A stretch of 64,000 nucleotides of DNA from DATLZU01 sp035573855 (GTDB lineage: Bacteria; Nitrospirota; Nitrospiria; Nitrospirales; Nitrospiraceae): positions 24,287 to 88,286 of the forward strand of contig DATLZU010000054.1 in NCBI GenBank assembly GCA_035573855.1. Direction: 5' to 3'. The translations under genes were made by a program, and so were the position numbers. Under the pieces are notes generated by a model. That model was not told where the DNA came from and ran no database searches. It was given only the letters and a program-made list of their open reading frames with translations. This document shows positions 8,741 through 17,237 of this stretch, one piece after another (the stretch's first letter is position 1; each line of letters opens with the position of its first letter).

Positions 8741-9190
8741 ATGTCCGAACCACGTCCAGAGAGTGTAGAGAAGATATGGAAGTTCGTGCGGGGATTCGCG
8801 GAAAAGAGCGGCACGACGTTTCATCCCAATCCCGCCGTGACCGAAGCGGTCGTCAAGGGTCTGGCCGCGCACGTGGACGAATTGGGAAGGCCGCTTTGCC
8901 CGTGCAATTTCTACCAGGACAAGCAAGCGGAGGCCAAGCTGCGGCGATGGATTTGCGCCTGTGACGAGATGCAGATCTACAAGTACTGTCACTGTCTGCT
9001 GTTCGTGCGGGAGGACGGCATGCCGATCACCGAGTACCTCCCGGAGGACCACGAAGGCCGGCAGGTCTACGGTCTGATCACCGACCCGACTCCGGATAAA
9101 GGTCGTGCGCTTCGTCATAGGGCGCACACACAGAGCGAGCCCGGCCGGGTGCAAGTGCCCGCCGCCATCGAGCCAGGGCCGACCCCTTGA
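8741..9190 (+). CDS. ftrB: Ferredoxin:thioredoxin reductase catalytic subunit
   Basis: Transfers electrons from ferredoxin through a 4Fe-4S cluster to a thioredoxin disulfide. All six diagnostic cysteines are visible in three CxC pairs: Cys53/55 (PLCPCNFY), Cys72/74 (ICACDE) and Cys83/85 (KYCHCLLF). It is 149 residues; the last 30 or so after YGLITDP are a low-complexity tail beyond the usual domain. AGGAG lies about 8 bases before the ATG at 8741, deciding the start. No variable (FtrA) subunit is adjacent, as is common outside cyanobacteria. Its stop codon overlaps the TTG start of the next gene. It is transcribed divergently from the NorD-type gene. Confidence 0.88.
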   Translation: MSEPRPESVEKIWKFVRGFAEKSGTTFHPNPAVTEAVVKGLAAHVDELGRPLCPCNFYQDKQAEAKLRRWICACDEMQIYKYCHCLLFVREDGMPITEYLPEDHEGRQVYGLITDPTPDKGRALRHRAHTQSEPGRVQVPAAIEPGPTP

Positions 9191-10506
9191 TCGACCAGCC
9201 CGTCCCTTCGCCACAGGGTGACATCCGGCGGCGACTGTGGCTCCCCATCTCGCTGCATCTCATCTTCGCCGGGTTCATTCCGTGCGGGTTCGCCATGGCC
9301 GCTGTCGATCCCAAGACCCTCCCCATCACCAGCGACCTCGCCAAACGGTTGAAAGCCCACGTCGACTTTCTGGCCGGCCCTGACCTCGCAGGACGCAAAC
9401 CGGGCACCCCTGGCCATCGGAAGGCGGCCGCCTACATCGAAGCCCGATTCCAGGAAGCCGGGCTTGCCCCGTTGGCCTCGTTAAAGGGATACCGGCAATC
9501 AGTCTCGACGGCGCTGGGAGACAACCTCCTCGGCAGGCATCCTTCGACCCCGCCCGATCCGGCTTCGCGGTGGATTGTCATCGGGGCGCATTACGATCAT
9601 TTGGGCGGCCGATACCTGGGCGCCGACGACAACGCGTCTGCGGTCGCGATCCTGATCGAAACCGCCCGAATTCTGCCGCCTCTCCGAGCGCATTGGGCGC
9701 TGTTCGCCGCGTTCAATACGGAAGAGCCGCCTTATATCCGCACATCGCTCATGGGATCGCAACACTTCGTCGACCACCTCCCGGCGGAGATCGGCGCACC
9801 GTCTGACATCCAAGCCGCGGTCATCATGGATCTCATGGGCGGGGTTCATTGGGAGCCCTTGCGAGAGACAATCTTTGCAGCGGGAGCGGAAAAGAGTCCG
9901 GAGCTGTACGCTCGCCTCAAACAGGCGAGCAGGCCCCAGGTGCGAGGCGCCAGGCTTGAGGCCGTGGCTTCGACCCTCTCGCCTCTCGTCTCCGGCCACC
10001 CACCCCTTACCGTGCTTCCCGTCGGCCTGCATCTGGTCGAAGAGATCCCACTGCTCGGTCAAGTCGCGTTCAGCGACTATGACGCATTCCGGAACGCCCG
10101 AGTCCCGTTCCTGTTTCTCTCGGCAGGCCGCACACCGCGTTATCACCAGCCGTCCGACTTGCCTGACACGCTGCACTACGAACGGATGGCCGCGACGGTG
10201 GCGTGGTTACAAGACCTCGTCCAATTGATCGATCAGGACCAAGGGCCATATGGATTCGACAATGATCGGCTGGTCTTCGGTGACGAACTGGCAAGCTTGC
10301 GGCCGTTGCTCGCTCTCGCCGCGGACGAGCAAAGCAAGATTCCTGGCACGTCCGCCCTCTCGCTCTGGAAATTGAAGCGGGACCTCGAATGGTTAGAACG
10401 GGTGAACCCCGACAAACCGTCCAAGGACGACATCGCGCGGCTGGAGCGGATCTCCATCCGCCTCCAATGCCTGCTAGCCGACTTCCCCGGCTGCTTTTTG
10501 TTGTGA
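9187..10506 (+). CDS. Secreted M28-family zinc aminopeptidase-like protein
   Basis: A 439-residue protein with the M28 peptidase fold and a predicted signal peptide (basic RRR at 14-16, hydrophobic 18-38). Metal ligands are visible: His135 in GAHYDHLG, Asp147 in GADDNASA, the catalytic/ligand pair Glu179-Glu180 in NTEE, Asp215 in VIMDLMGG and His320 in RYHQPSD. The start is TTG at 9187, overlapping the ftrB stop; the only in-frame ATG nearby (9295) would delete the signal peptide, so TTG is preferred. The C-terminal 100 residues are helical and charged. It probably acts in the periplasm on peptides. Confidence 0.85.
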   Translation: MIDQPVPSPQGDIRRRLWLPISLHLIFAGFIPCGFAMAAVDPKTLPITSDLAKRLKAHVDFLAGPDLAGRKPGTPGHRKAAAYIEARFQEAGLAPLASLKGYRQSVSTALGDNLLGRHPSTPPDPASRWIVIGAHYDHLGGRYLGADDNASAVAILIETARILPPLRAHWALFAAFNTEEPPYIRTSLMGSQHFVDHLPAEIGAPSDIQAAVIMDLMGGVHWEPLRETIFAAGAEKSPELYARLKQASRPQVRGARLEAVASTLSPLVSGHPPLTVLPVGLHLVEEIPLLGQVAFSDYDAFRNARVPFLFLSAGRTPRYHQPSDLPDTLHYERMAATVAWLQDLVQLIDQDQGPYGFDNDRLVFGDELASLRPLLALAADEQSKIPGTSALSLWKLKRDLEWLERVNPDKPSKDDIARLERISIRLQCLLADFPGCFLL

Positions 10507-10548
10507 CCGCGCGAGGCTGAAAGAGTTTGTTGATGCGCACGACGCCGG

Positions 10549-11016
10549 CTACTCCCATCCGACGACCTCGTACCCCTTTTCCGTGAGACACCGCTCGATG
10601 AAGCGACGAGAGATCTGATTCCGTTCGCCGTCGCCCGTGAACACGCGCCACAGCCCGGTGATCAGGCCCCACACCGCCCCGCTTGCCGCACCGATGGCGG
10701 ACCCGCTTCCCGCCACGCCGATCACTGCTCCTCCGACCGCGCCCCCGGCTGCCCCGATCCCGGCACCGACCGCTGTACTGCCGGCCACTTCCCCGACTTG
10801 ACCGGTTCCCGGTTCGGCGCCTGCCGCCTTCGCCATTTGTTTGCACGCGGCCACGTCCCGTTCGGCCGCTTCCTGGCCGACGGCGGTGAAATGGGAATTG
10901 GGGTAAAGCACCGGGTGAGGACCAGAGCAACCGGCGAGACCGAAGATTGCGAAGGCGACCACCAGACCCGGACCTAGCCCGCATGAAAACCTGGTGCCGA
11001 ACAGGCAGCGGTTCAT
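10549..11016 (-). CDS. Glycine-zipper lipoprotein
   Basis: A 155-residue probable lipoprotein. The lipobox FGLAGCSG places the lipidated Cys near residue 28. The middle (about residues 65-110) is a Gly/Ala-rich zipper (VGAGIGAAGGAVGGAVIG) typical of proteins that insert hairpins in the outer membrane or periplasm. The C-terminal part has a conserved-looking FIERCLTEKGYEVVGW ending. The ATG at 11016 overlaps the stop of the YggU gene by four bases, so the two are coupled. Function unknown; similar small lipoproteins are often envelope-stress or porin-associated, which is inference. Confidence 0.75.
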   Translation of the reverse strand: MNRCLFGTRFSCGLGPGLVVAFAIFGLAGCSGPHPVLYPNSHFTAVGQEAAERDVAACKQMAKAAGAEPGTGQVGEVAGSTAVGAGIGAAGGAVGGAVIGVAGSGSAIGAASGAVWGLITGLWRVFTGDGERNQISRRFIERCLTEKGYEVVGWE

Positions 11017-11336
11017 GCCCGTTCTTTCTGCAGCGACGCCGACACCCCGAACGCTTGACACACGTTCACCGCGCTGACTCCTCTTAACAGAACGCGCTTG
11101 CGCCGCCCGGTCGCTCCGGAACCGATTTCGACAGCGCGCCTCGGGAGACCGAACGTCGCGGCGAGGAACCGGCACAGTTCTTCATTGGCTGCACCTTCGG
11201 CCGGCGGCGCGGCGACTCGGACCTTCAACGCCTCCCCGTGGAGCCCGACGTACTCGGTCCGCGCCGCCTTGGGCTGCACGTGCACGAAAAGAATCGCCCC
11301 GGCAGGGCTGTCTTGGACGATTGGGGGAGAACTCAC
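11013..11336 (-). CDS. YggU/UPF0235 (DUF167) family protein
   Basis: A 107-residue member of the DUF167 family. Recognised by the family pattern HVQPKAARTEYVGLHGEALK, then VRVAAPPAEGAANEELCRFL and the GATGRRKRVLLRG strand. Members are small alpha/beta proteins of unknown biochemical role, usually beside unrelated housekeeping genes. It lies 52 bases after cbbQ and overlaps the next lipoprotein gene, so all three appear to be one minus-strand operon. Confidence 0.85.
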   Translation of the reverse strand: MSSPPIVQDSPAGAILFVHVQPKAARTEYVGLHGEALKVRVAAPPAEGAANEELCRFLAATFGLPRRAVEIGSGATGRRKRVLLRGVSAVNVCQAFGVSASLQKERA

Positions 11337-11388
11337 CGGAATAGCAGCGTCGTTCCCTTGCCCCGCGCGCCACTCACTGCGCGGCTTT

Positions 11389-12204
11389 TCAAAAGATCGC
11401 TTTCACCACTTCCTGGATGCTCCGCTGCATATCCGGATCGTCGGTGATCGGGCGAATCACGGCCGCATCGCAGGCCTGCTCGGGCGGCACGCCTTGTCGG
11501 ATCAGCGTCCCAGCGTAGATGAGGAGCCGCGTGCTGACCCCTTCTTCCAGCCCATGATTCTTGAGATTACGGACCTTCGCGCCGAGCGTCACCAGCCGTT
11601 CCGCCGTCTCCTTGTTCACGCCGGCCTCGCGCTCGATTACCCGGGTTTCGATGTCGCGGGTCGGATAGTCGAACTCGATGGCCAGGAACCGCTGTTTCGT
11701 GCTCTGTTTCAATTCCTTGAGCACGCTCTGGTAGCCGGGGTTGTACGAAATCACCAGCATGAAGTCGTCGACGGCCTCGATGATCTGGCCTTTTTTCTCA
11801 ATTGGCAACAGCCGGCGGTCGTCGCTCAACGGATGGATGATCACCGTCGTATCCTTGCGCGCCTCGACGATTTCATCCAAATAGACGATGGCGCCGTGCT
11901 TGACGCCGAGCGTCAGAGGGCCGTCCACCCACACCGTCTCCTGGCCTTTTAAAAGGTACCGCCCGACCAGGTCCGAGGCGGTAAGGTCCTCGTGACAGGC
12001 AACGGTGATGAGCGGGCGATTCAGGCGGTATGCCATGTGCTGGACGAAGCGCGTCTTGCCGCAGCCGGTCGGCCCTTTGAGCATGACCGGCATCCGATTG
12101 CGAGCCGCGATCGTGAACAGCCCGATTTCCCCGCGCACCTCCGCGTAGAAGGGCTCCTCCCGCACTCGGTACTGGTCGATTTCCACCTCTTGGCCTTTGT
12201 GCAT
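11389..12204 (-). CDS. cbbQ: CbbQ/NirQ/NorQ-type MoxR AAA+ ATPase
   Basis: A 271-residue AAA+ ATPase that couples ATP hydrolysis to remodelling of a metalloenzyme together with a NorD/CbbO vWA protein. Walker A is GPTGCGKT (44-51) and Walker B is AIVYLDEI (Asp110-Glu111); sensor-like NPGY and the C-terminal ISTRLLIYAG-type segment (GVSTRLLIYAGTLIRQG) are present. The ATG at 12204 gives the usual length; the open frame upstream to 12426 has no family resemblance. Its cognate vWA protein lies 2.8 kb away (5477-8563) rather than next door. Neither RubisCO nor nor genes are in the window. The symbol denotes the family, not proven RubisCO activation. Confidence 0.85.
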   Translation of the reverse strand: MHKGQEVEIDQYRVREEPFYAEVRGEIGLFTIAARNRMPVMLKGPTGCGKTRFVQHMAYRLNRPLITVACHEDLTASDLVGRYLLKGQETVWVDGPLTLGVKHGAIVYLDEIVEARKDTTVIIHPLSDDRRLLPIEKKGQIIEAVDDFMLVISYNPGYQSVLKELKQSTKQRFLAIEFDYPTRDIETRVIEREAGVNKETAERLVTLGAKVRNLKNHGLEEGVSTRLLIYAGTLIRQGVPPEQACDAAVIRPITDDPDMQRSIQEVVKAIF

Positions 12205-12346
12205 GATTCGATCCGGGGTTTCTGAACGTCGTTGTTCGCCTCGCCGGCTGTCGTCCGAGCGCGAATGGTTCTGCGCTATTGGCTGCCGGCTACCCGCTGT
12301 TCGCCATCCAACCAGGCGCCACCTTAAGCGGAAAGCGGGGGGAAGA

Positions 12347-15300
12347 TCAAGCCGCGCCGTCCAACACTTCGCGCACTTTGCGCGCCAGGGCGTTCGGCGT
12401 GAAGGGCTTCGGCAGGAAGGCGGCATGGGCTGTCACGCCCGTTCGCGAGAAAATCGGATGGTCCGGATAGCCGGACATGTACAGCACCTTCAGCCCGGGA
12501 CGGACGGCCGCAAGCCGTTCGGCAACCTCCGGCCCACTCATCTGCGGCATGACCACGTCCGTCAACAACAGATGGATCGGCCCCATATGTTGGGCACCAG
12601 TCAGCAACGCTTCGATGCCGTGCCGGGCTTCCAGCACGGTATACCCGTGCAGTTTTAAAGTGTTGTGCACTAACCCCCTCACGCCCGGCTCATCTTCCAC
12701 CAGCAAGACGGTTTCCTTGCCGCGGGACTCACCGGACGCCATGACGCCGGGCTCCGTCGTCTCCGCCGTCTCATCGGCGCGCGGGAAAAGGATCGTGAAC
12801 GCGGTCCCATGACTCGGCTTACTCTCGACCGTGATATGACCACCGCACTGTTTGACGATGCCATAGACCGTGGAAAGTCCGAGTCCTGTCCCTTTACCCT
12901 TCTCTTTCGTCGTGAAGAAGGGTTCGAACAGATGCGATTGCGTCTCCTCATCCATACCGCAGCCGGTATCTCTGACCGCCAACATCACGTACGAACCGGG
13001 GTCCACCGGCTGGGCATTCCGCCCCGGGGATTCGGCGATCTGGACGCCGCGGGTTTCAATAGTCAGGGTTCCGCCGGTCGGCATGGCGTCGTGCGCGTTC
13101 ACAGCCAGATTCATCACGACCTGCTCGATCTGTCCGGGATCGGCCTTGACCAGGCCGGCTTGCGGATCGAGCACCGTGCAGAGCTGGATCAGGTCTTCGC
13201 CGATCAGCCGTCGCAACATGGTTTCCATGCCCGACACGACCACATTGAGGTCCACCAGCTTCGGCGCGACGAACTGACGGCGGCTGAAAGCCAGCAACTG
13301 CGCTGTGAGACTCGCGGCGCGATCGGCGGCCTTCTTGACTTCCTCGATGTCTTTGCGCAGTGGCTCCGTCGGATGCAAGCGCGCCAGGACCAGATCGCTG
13401 TAGCCCCGGATGACGGTCAATAGATTGTTGAAATCGTGCGCCACACCACCGGCCAGCCGGCCGATCGCTTCCATCTTCTGCGATTGCCGCAACTGGGCTT
13501 CCGCTTGCCGCAGCGCCTCTTGTGTGCGAGACCGCTCGACGAACTGGCCGATCTTCAGCCCGAGATCGGCCGCCATCTTCAGCAATTCTTCATCCGGCTC
13601 CCGCACCTGCCGGCTGTAGAGTTCGACAACGGCCTCGACGTCGCCGCCGACGCGAACGGGGAATCCGAACGCCCCGTGCAAACCGACGGCCCGGGCCGAT
13701 AGGGCACGCGGAAAGTTGGCGTCGGCCAGCACGTCCGCGATCCATGCCGCGTCGCCGGCGGCCCAGACCCGGCCCGGGAGTCCGACTCCCCGCTTGAAGG
13801 TGTGCAAAACGGTGGCCGTTACGAACTCATCGGCCGGCGAAGCCGGCGAGACCCAGAGATCAAGACAGCGCAGCTCGTCGGCGGACCGGTCGACTTGCCA
13901 CAACACCCCCACTTCCCATTCCAGGCTCTCGCAGAGCGCCTGTAGGATCTTCGGGGCGGCGTCCGTCAGTGCGCGGCATTCGGACAGCACCCGCGTCACG
14001 GCGTACTGTGAAGCCAGGCGGCATTCCGCGCGCTTTCGGGCCGTGATGTCGCGGACGAAGGCGCTGAAGATGGTGGCGTCCCCGACCCGCGCCGACGCGA
14101 TCGCCAATTCGACCGGAAACTCATGACCGTCGCGGTGGCACGCCGTGACCTCTACCCGCCGGTTCAGGAATCGGCTTTCTCCCGTGGACAGGAACTGTTC
14201 CAGCCCCTGTTCATGCGCCGCCCGTTCCCGTTCGGGGAAAATCGTAGCGGACAACCGCCGACCGACGGCCTCCTCCCGCGTCCACCCGAAGAGATGCGAG
14301 GCCTGCGCGTTCCAATCCGTGATGACGCCGCCGGCGTCCGTGGTGATCACCGCATCGAGCGCCGTATCCACGATCACCCGGTTCCGCTCCTGGCTTTGCA
14401 GCAACGCCGTCTCCGCTGCCCGGGCCCACTCGCTCTCCCGCCGCGCCTGTTCATATTCGGTCCGCAGGCGGCGGGTCGCCCACAGCAGCAGGCCCACCAT
14501 CGGAAGCCATACAGCCAATCCTGCGCCTCCCAACGTCCAGAGCAACCCGCGGATCGGTCCCAGGATGCGGTCCCGATCGACGCGCAGCAACACCGTCCAC
14601 TGCGGTCCTCCCCTATCCTTATTATTCCCTCGCGTCCGGGCATAGCCAGTGACGACTGGGACGCGTCGACGCAGATGCTCCTCCTCGACAGATCCCGAGC
14701 GGCCTGACTCGCTGAGCCGGACGGAGGGCAAACCGAGCTGCCGTAGGTTGACCCACCCTTTGTGCGAGAGATCGGAGTCGAGAAAGGCTTCGCCCCGCGC
14801 GTTTAGAAACTGATATTCGATCGGGCCCAACCCGCCGTCGCCGACTTGAAGGGCCATCATCGTCTTGGCCGCGATTTCTTCGAGAGCCGCCAATCCGACT
14901 TGTGCCGCCACCGCGCCGCAGAACTCCCCGGTCGGTGCGAGAATCGGGGCAGAGAAGGCGATTGCCTCGGCTCCGCCGACCGAGTCATATGGATCCACAT
15001 CGCCCACCGCCGGTTCACGCCGTTCCCGGGCGGCGCGAAACCAGTCGCTCTGGGCATACTCCCGCCCCACCATGCCGGGTTCCGTAGAAGCCACCAGCTG
15101 ACCGCGCTCGTCAACGACGCCCAACCAAAGATACACGGGGTATTGGGTCTTCATCCAACGCAGATACTGATGGACATCCTCCAATCGCCACGCCTGATCG
15201 CTCAATGCACGCGCCATCAGCTCGACGTCCGCGGACCGTTCGAACACCAAGCGATCCACTTGGTCAGAGATCCCGGCGGCGGCCACACGCAAACTCTCGC

Positions 15301-15445
15301 CGGTCGTCTCGACCAGCCGCGCTTCCAGAACATGCAGGGCCATCGCCGCGATCGCCAGCGCCACCGCGACCATGACAAGAACAAGCGCCGGCAACCAGGA
15401 ATACGGCCTGTGCGTGTCGGCAACGCGAAGCGGAGCAGACGTCAT
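12347..15445 (-). CDS. Hybrid sensor histidine kinase: dCache-PAS-GAF-HisKA-HATPase-REC
   Basis: A 1,032-residue membrane kinase. Order: transmembrane segment about 16-37; periplasmic dCache-like sensor (about 40-285); second transmembrane segment (about 300-322); PAS with TDAGGVITDWNAQASHLFGW; GAF (about 490-640); phosphoacceptor region with GVAHDFNNLLTVIRGYSDL; ATPase with DTGCGMDEETQ and GKGTGLGLSTVYG; C-terminal receiver with LLTDVVMPQMSG (phosphorylated Asp) and LPKPF. Start ATG at 15445 overlaps the stop of the upstream Cys-rich/DUF2156 gene by four bases, indicating coupling. The internal receiver and lack of an output domain point to a phosphorelay. The ligand of the sensor domain cannot be read from sequence. 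Confidence 0.9.
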   Translation of the reverse strand: MTSAPLRVADTHRPYSWLPALVLVMVAVALAIAAMALHVLEARLVETTGESLRVAAAGISDQVDRLVFERSADVELMARALSDQAWRLEDVHQYLRWMKTQYPVYLWLGVVDERGQLVASTEPGMVGREYAQSDWFRAARERREPAVGDVDPYDSVGGAEAIAFSAPILAPTGEFCGAVAAQVGLAALEEIAAKTMMALQVGDGGLGPIEYQFLNARGEAFLDSDLSHKGWVNLRQLGLPSVRLSESGRSGSVEEEHLRRRVPVVTGYARTRGNNKDRGGPQWTVLLRVDRDRILGPIRGLLWTLGGAGLAVWLPMVGLLLWATRRLRTEYEQARRESEWARAAETALLQSQERNRVIVDTALDAVITTDAGGVITDWNAQASHLFGWTREEAVGRRLSATIFPERERAAHEQGLEQFLSTGESRFLNRRVEVTACHRDGHEFPVELAIASARVGDATIFSAFVRDITARKRAECRLASQYAVTRVLSECRALTDAAPKILQALCESLEWEVGVLWQVDRSADELRCLDLWVSPASPADEFVTATVLHTFKRGVGLPGRVWAAGDAAWIADVLADANFPRALSARAVGLHGAFGFPVRVGGDVEAVVELYSRQVREPDEELLKMAADLGLKIGQFVERSRTQEALRQAEAQLRQSQKMEAIGRLAGGVAHDFNNLLTVIRGYSDLVLARLHPTEPLRKDIEEVKKAADRAASLTAQLLAFSRRQFVAPKLVDLNVVVSGMETMLRRLIGEDLIQLCTVLDPQAGLVKADPGQIEQVVMNLAVNAHDAMPTGGTLTIETRGVQIAESPGRNAQPVDPGSYVMLAVRDTGCGMDEETQSHLFEPFFTTKEKGKGTGLGLSTVYGIVKQCGGHITVESKPSHGTAFTILFPRADETAETTEPGVMASGESRGKETVLLVEDEPGVRGLVHNTLKLHGYTVLEARHGIEALLTGAQHMGPIHLLLTDVVMPQMSGPEVAERLAAVRPGLKVLYMSGYPDHPIFSRTGVTAHAAFLPKPFTPNALARKVREVLDGAA

Positions 15446-17031
15446 CGAACGCTTGCAATCCAGTTGGGGATCAACCGATCGGGGTGGTACGCACGCTTGG
15501 ATCGAGCGAGACTGGAGAGGTCGGAGTCGTCCATGGTGTTGACGAACTCGTACCCCTGCCGCAACGCCTGACGACAAAACTCGCGGAACACCCAGGCCGC
15601 CAACCCAGGAACTTCCCGATCGGTCACTTCGGCGCATACGCAGAAGACGGCCGGAGCGAGGCGATAGCCGAATGTGTAAGCGCGAACCGTCCCGTCGATC
15701 CGAACCACCGCGCCAGACAGGCCCAAGGCCTCGGAATGGGCGAGCATATCCCGATGAGCGGACTTTGAATCCATCAGCATCAGTTTCGCCGCTCCATCGA
15801 GCCCGCTGCGCTGTTTTTGCCGACTCCAGTCGCGGAACAACGCCTCGCAGGTTGCTCGATCGTCCGCACGATAGGGATCGAAGCGGACTCGCCCCCGATG
15901 CTCCCGTTCGAAGCGGTTGCAGGCGGCCCGCTGCGATTTGTAGCGATCACCCGCCAGGCGCGCTAGGTCCGACACCCGGTAGAGATAATCCGGAGGCTTC
16001 GCCCGCAGGCGATACCCCCACGCCTCCAGGCGCGGCGCGAGGCGCGCCGGCACATTCTCGACGCGGGATACTGACGACCCGCTATTGCACGCCCGCATGA
16101 ACTCGAACGCCGCATCCAACGCCGGCCTAAGCAGACCCGGTCCGAGCGGCGGCAGGGCCAGAAAGAGCCCGTCCGGCGATTCGGCGAACAGGCACAGCTG
16201 TCCCTCCAGTTCCGCCCAGTGATAAGGAAGCACGCCACGCCAGACGAAATGATAGGCAAACGAGCACGCGGCCAGGGGCGCGTCGTCCGCCGACAGGTCG
16301 GATGACGCGAGGGCCCGCTCGACGCGCGGACGGTCCGCGAGCGTAAGCGGGTGAAGCGGGAAGCGGGAATCGGATAGACTGAACCCGAACACCCCTTTGC
16401 TCGCTTCACCGGGCTCCACGGTCGACGCATCACGCTTCACGGCAAGGCGCGCCGTCAGTCGCGGCAGGGGACGAAGGATCACAACATCGTCTTGGAAGGG
16501 ACCGATCAGGCGAGGATGTCGGACGAAGGTGTCAAGGATGTCGTCACGCTCGATCAATGACGCGATGCGGGCGGCGTAGGCCTCAAGATCGGGCAAGCGG
16601 CGATGGAAGGCGAGAGGCAATGGGTCTGGGGCCTCTCGCCTCTCGCCCGAGACAAAGGGACACTTCCTATCCCATCCCAGGACCACCTCGCGCTGCTCTC
16701 TATTCCACATGACCGCGAGGGGATAGATCTGACAGTCCAGCGGGCGTATCTCGTAAATCCGGCATTCCGAAGTGACCGGATCGAAGGCCGGACAGAGATA
16801 GCCTTCGCCGGCAGGATCGGGCACAACGTTGATTTGGCATCCGTCTTTGGCGGGAAAATGCGCAGGATCGATCCCCCGTTCGACGGCCCGATTGATTTCC
16901 TGATCCGTGAAGTAGGGCCGGAGCAGGCTGTCCGGTTCGGGGAAGCGGCAGCAGATCTCACAACCCAGGCAAGTCCGGTTCGGGACGAACTGCGGAAGGA
17001 CAATCATCGGCAGGTAACGAAGCTCGCGCAT
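15442..17031 (-). CDS. Fusion of CxxCxxCC Fe/Zn-cluster domain and DUF2156 acyltransferase-like domain
   Basis: A 529-residue fusion. Residues about 18-130 form a YkgJ/FliB-like cysteine domain: CLGCEICCRFPE, then Cys residues in DGCQINV, YLCPAF, SECRIYEIRPLDCQIYP and RKCPF, the pattern of the putative zinc/iron-chelating family. Residues about 215-529 resemble DUF2156, a double-GNAT fold related to the MprF lysyl-PG transferase domain, with WSRQKQRSG and the ending HPDRLIPNW. Start ATG at 17031, with AGGAG 13 bases upstream. Its end overlaps the hybrid kinase gene. A 9-bp palindrome (16609-16640) lies in frame between the domains. Function unknown; tRNA- or lipid-linked acyl transfer with a metal-sensing N-domain is only a hypothesis. 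Confidence 0.8.
   Translation of the reverse strand: MRELRYLPMIVLPQFVPNRTCLGCEICCRFPEPDSLLRPYFTDQEINRAVERGIDPAHFPAKDGCQINVVPDPAGEGYLCPAFDPVTSECRIYEIRPLDCQIYPLAVMWNREQREVVLGWDRKCPFVSGERREAPDPLPLAFHRRLPDLEAYAARIASLIERDDILDTFVRHPRLIGPFQDDVVILRPLPRLTARLAVKRDASTVEPGEASKGVFGFSLSDSRFPLHPLTLADRPRVERALASSDLSADDAPLAACSFAYHFVWRGVLPYHWAELEGQLCLFAESPDGLFLALPPLGPGLLRPALDAAFEFMRACNSGSSVSRVENVPARLAPRLEAWGYRLRAKPPDYLYRVSDLARLAGDRYKSQRAACNRFEREHRGRVRFDPYRADDRATCEALFRDWSRQKQRSGLDGAAKLMLMDSKSAHRDMLAHSEALGLSGAVVRIDGTVRAYTFGYRLAPAVFCVCAEVTDREVPGLAAWVFREFCRQALRQGYEFVNTMDDSDLSSLARSKRAYHPDRLIPNWIASVR
16609..16640. repeat. Palindrome inside coding sequence
   Basis: Perfect 9-bp inverted repeat GGCGAGAGG / CCTCTCGCC (16609-16617 and 16632-16640), loop of 14 bases, located between the two domains of the Cys-rich/DUF2156 gene. 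A related word, CTCTCGCCTCTCACC, recurs in intergenic DNA near 29820. It looks like a REP-type insertion tolerated in frame. Confidence 0.5.
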
Positions 17032-17237
17032 GACGAAGCACCGCTCCTGAAGCAGGCGCTGATCATCATACGACGCAATTCGGAGGGGAGCAAGGAACCT
17101 GCCGGTTTCCGGGGCCCACCGTACCCGTACGGAGCCGCTCTCTTCGACACTCGGTCGCCCCGACCGGAGGTGCTCGGCTCATCGCGGTCCGGCGGCGATG
17201 CGATCTGTCACGGGCCGCATCGCTTCCGGCCACGCTC

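Noticed and set aside
8564..9214. Open frame extending the NorD-type protein upstream by more than 200 residues
   Set aside because: It lies antisense to the well-supported ftrB gene with its own ribosome site; composition is not protein-like.
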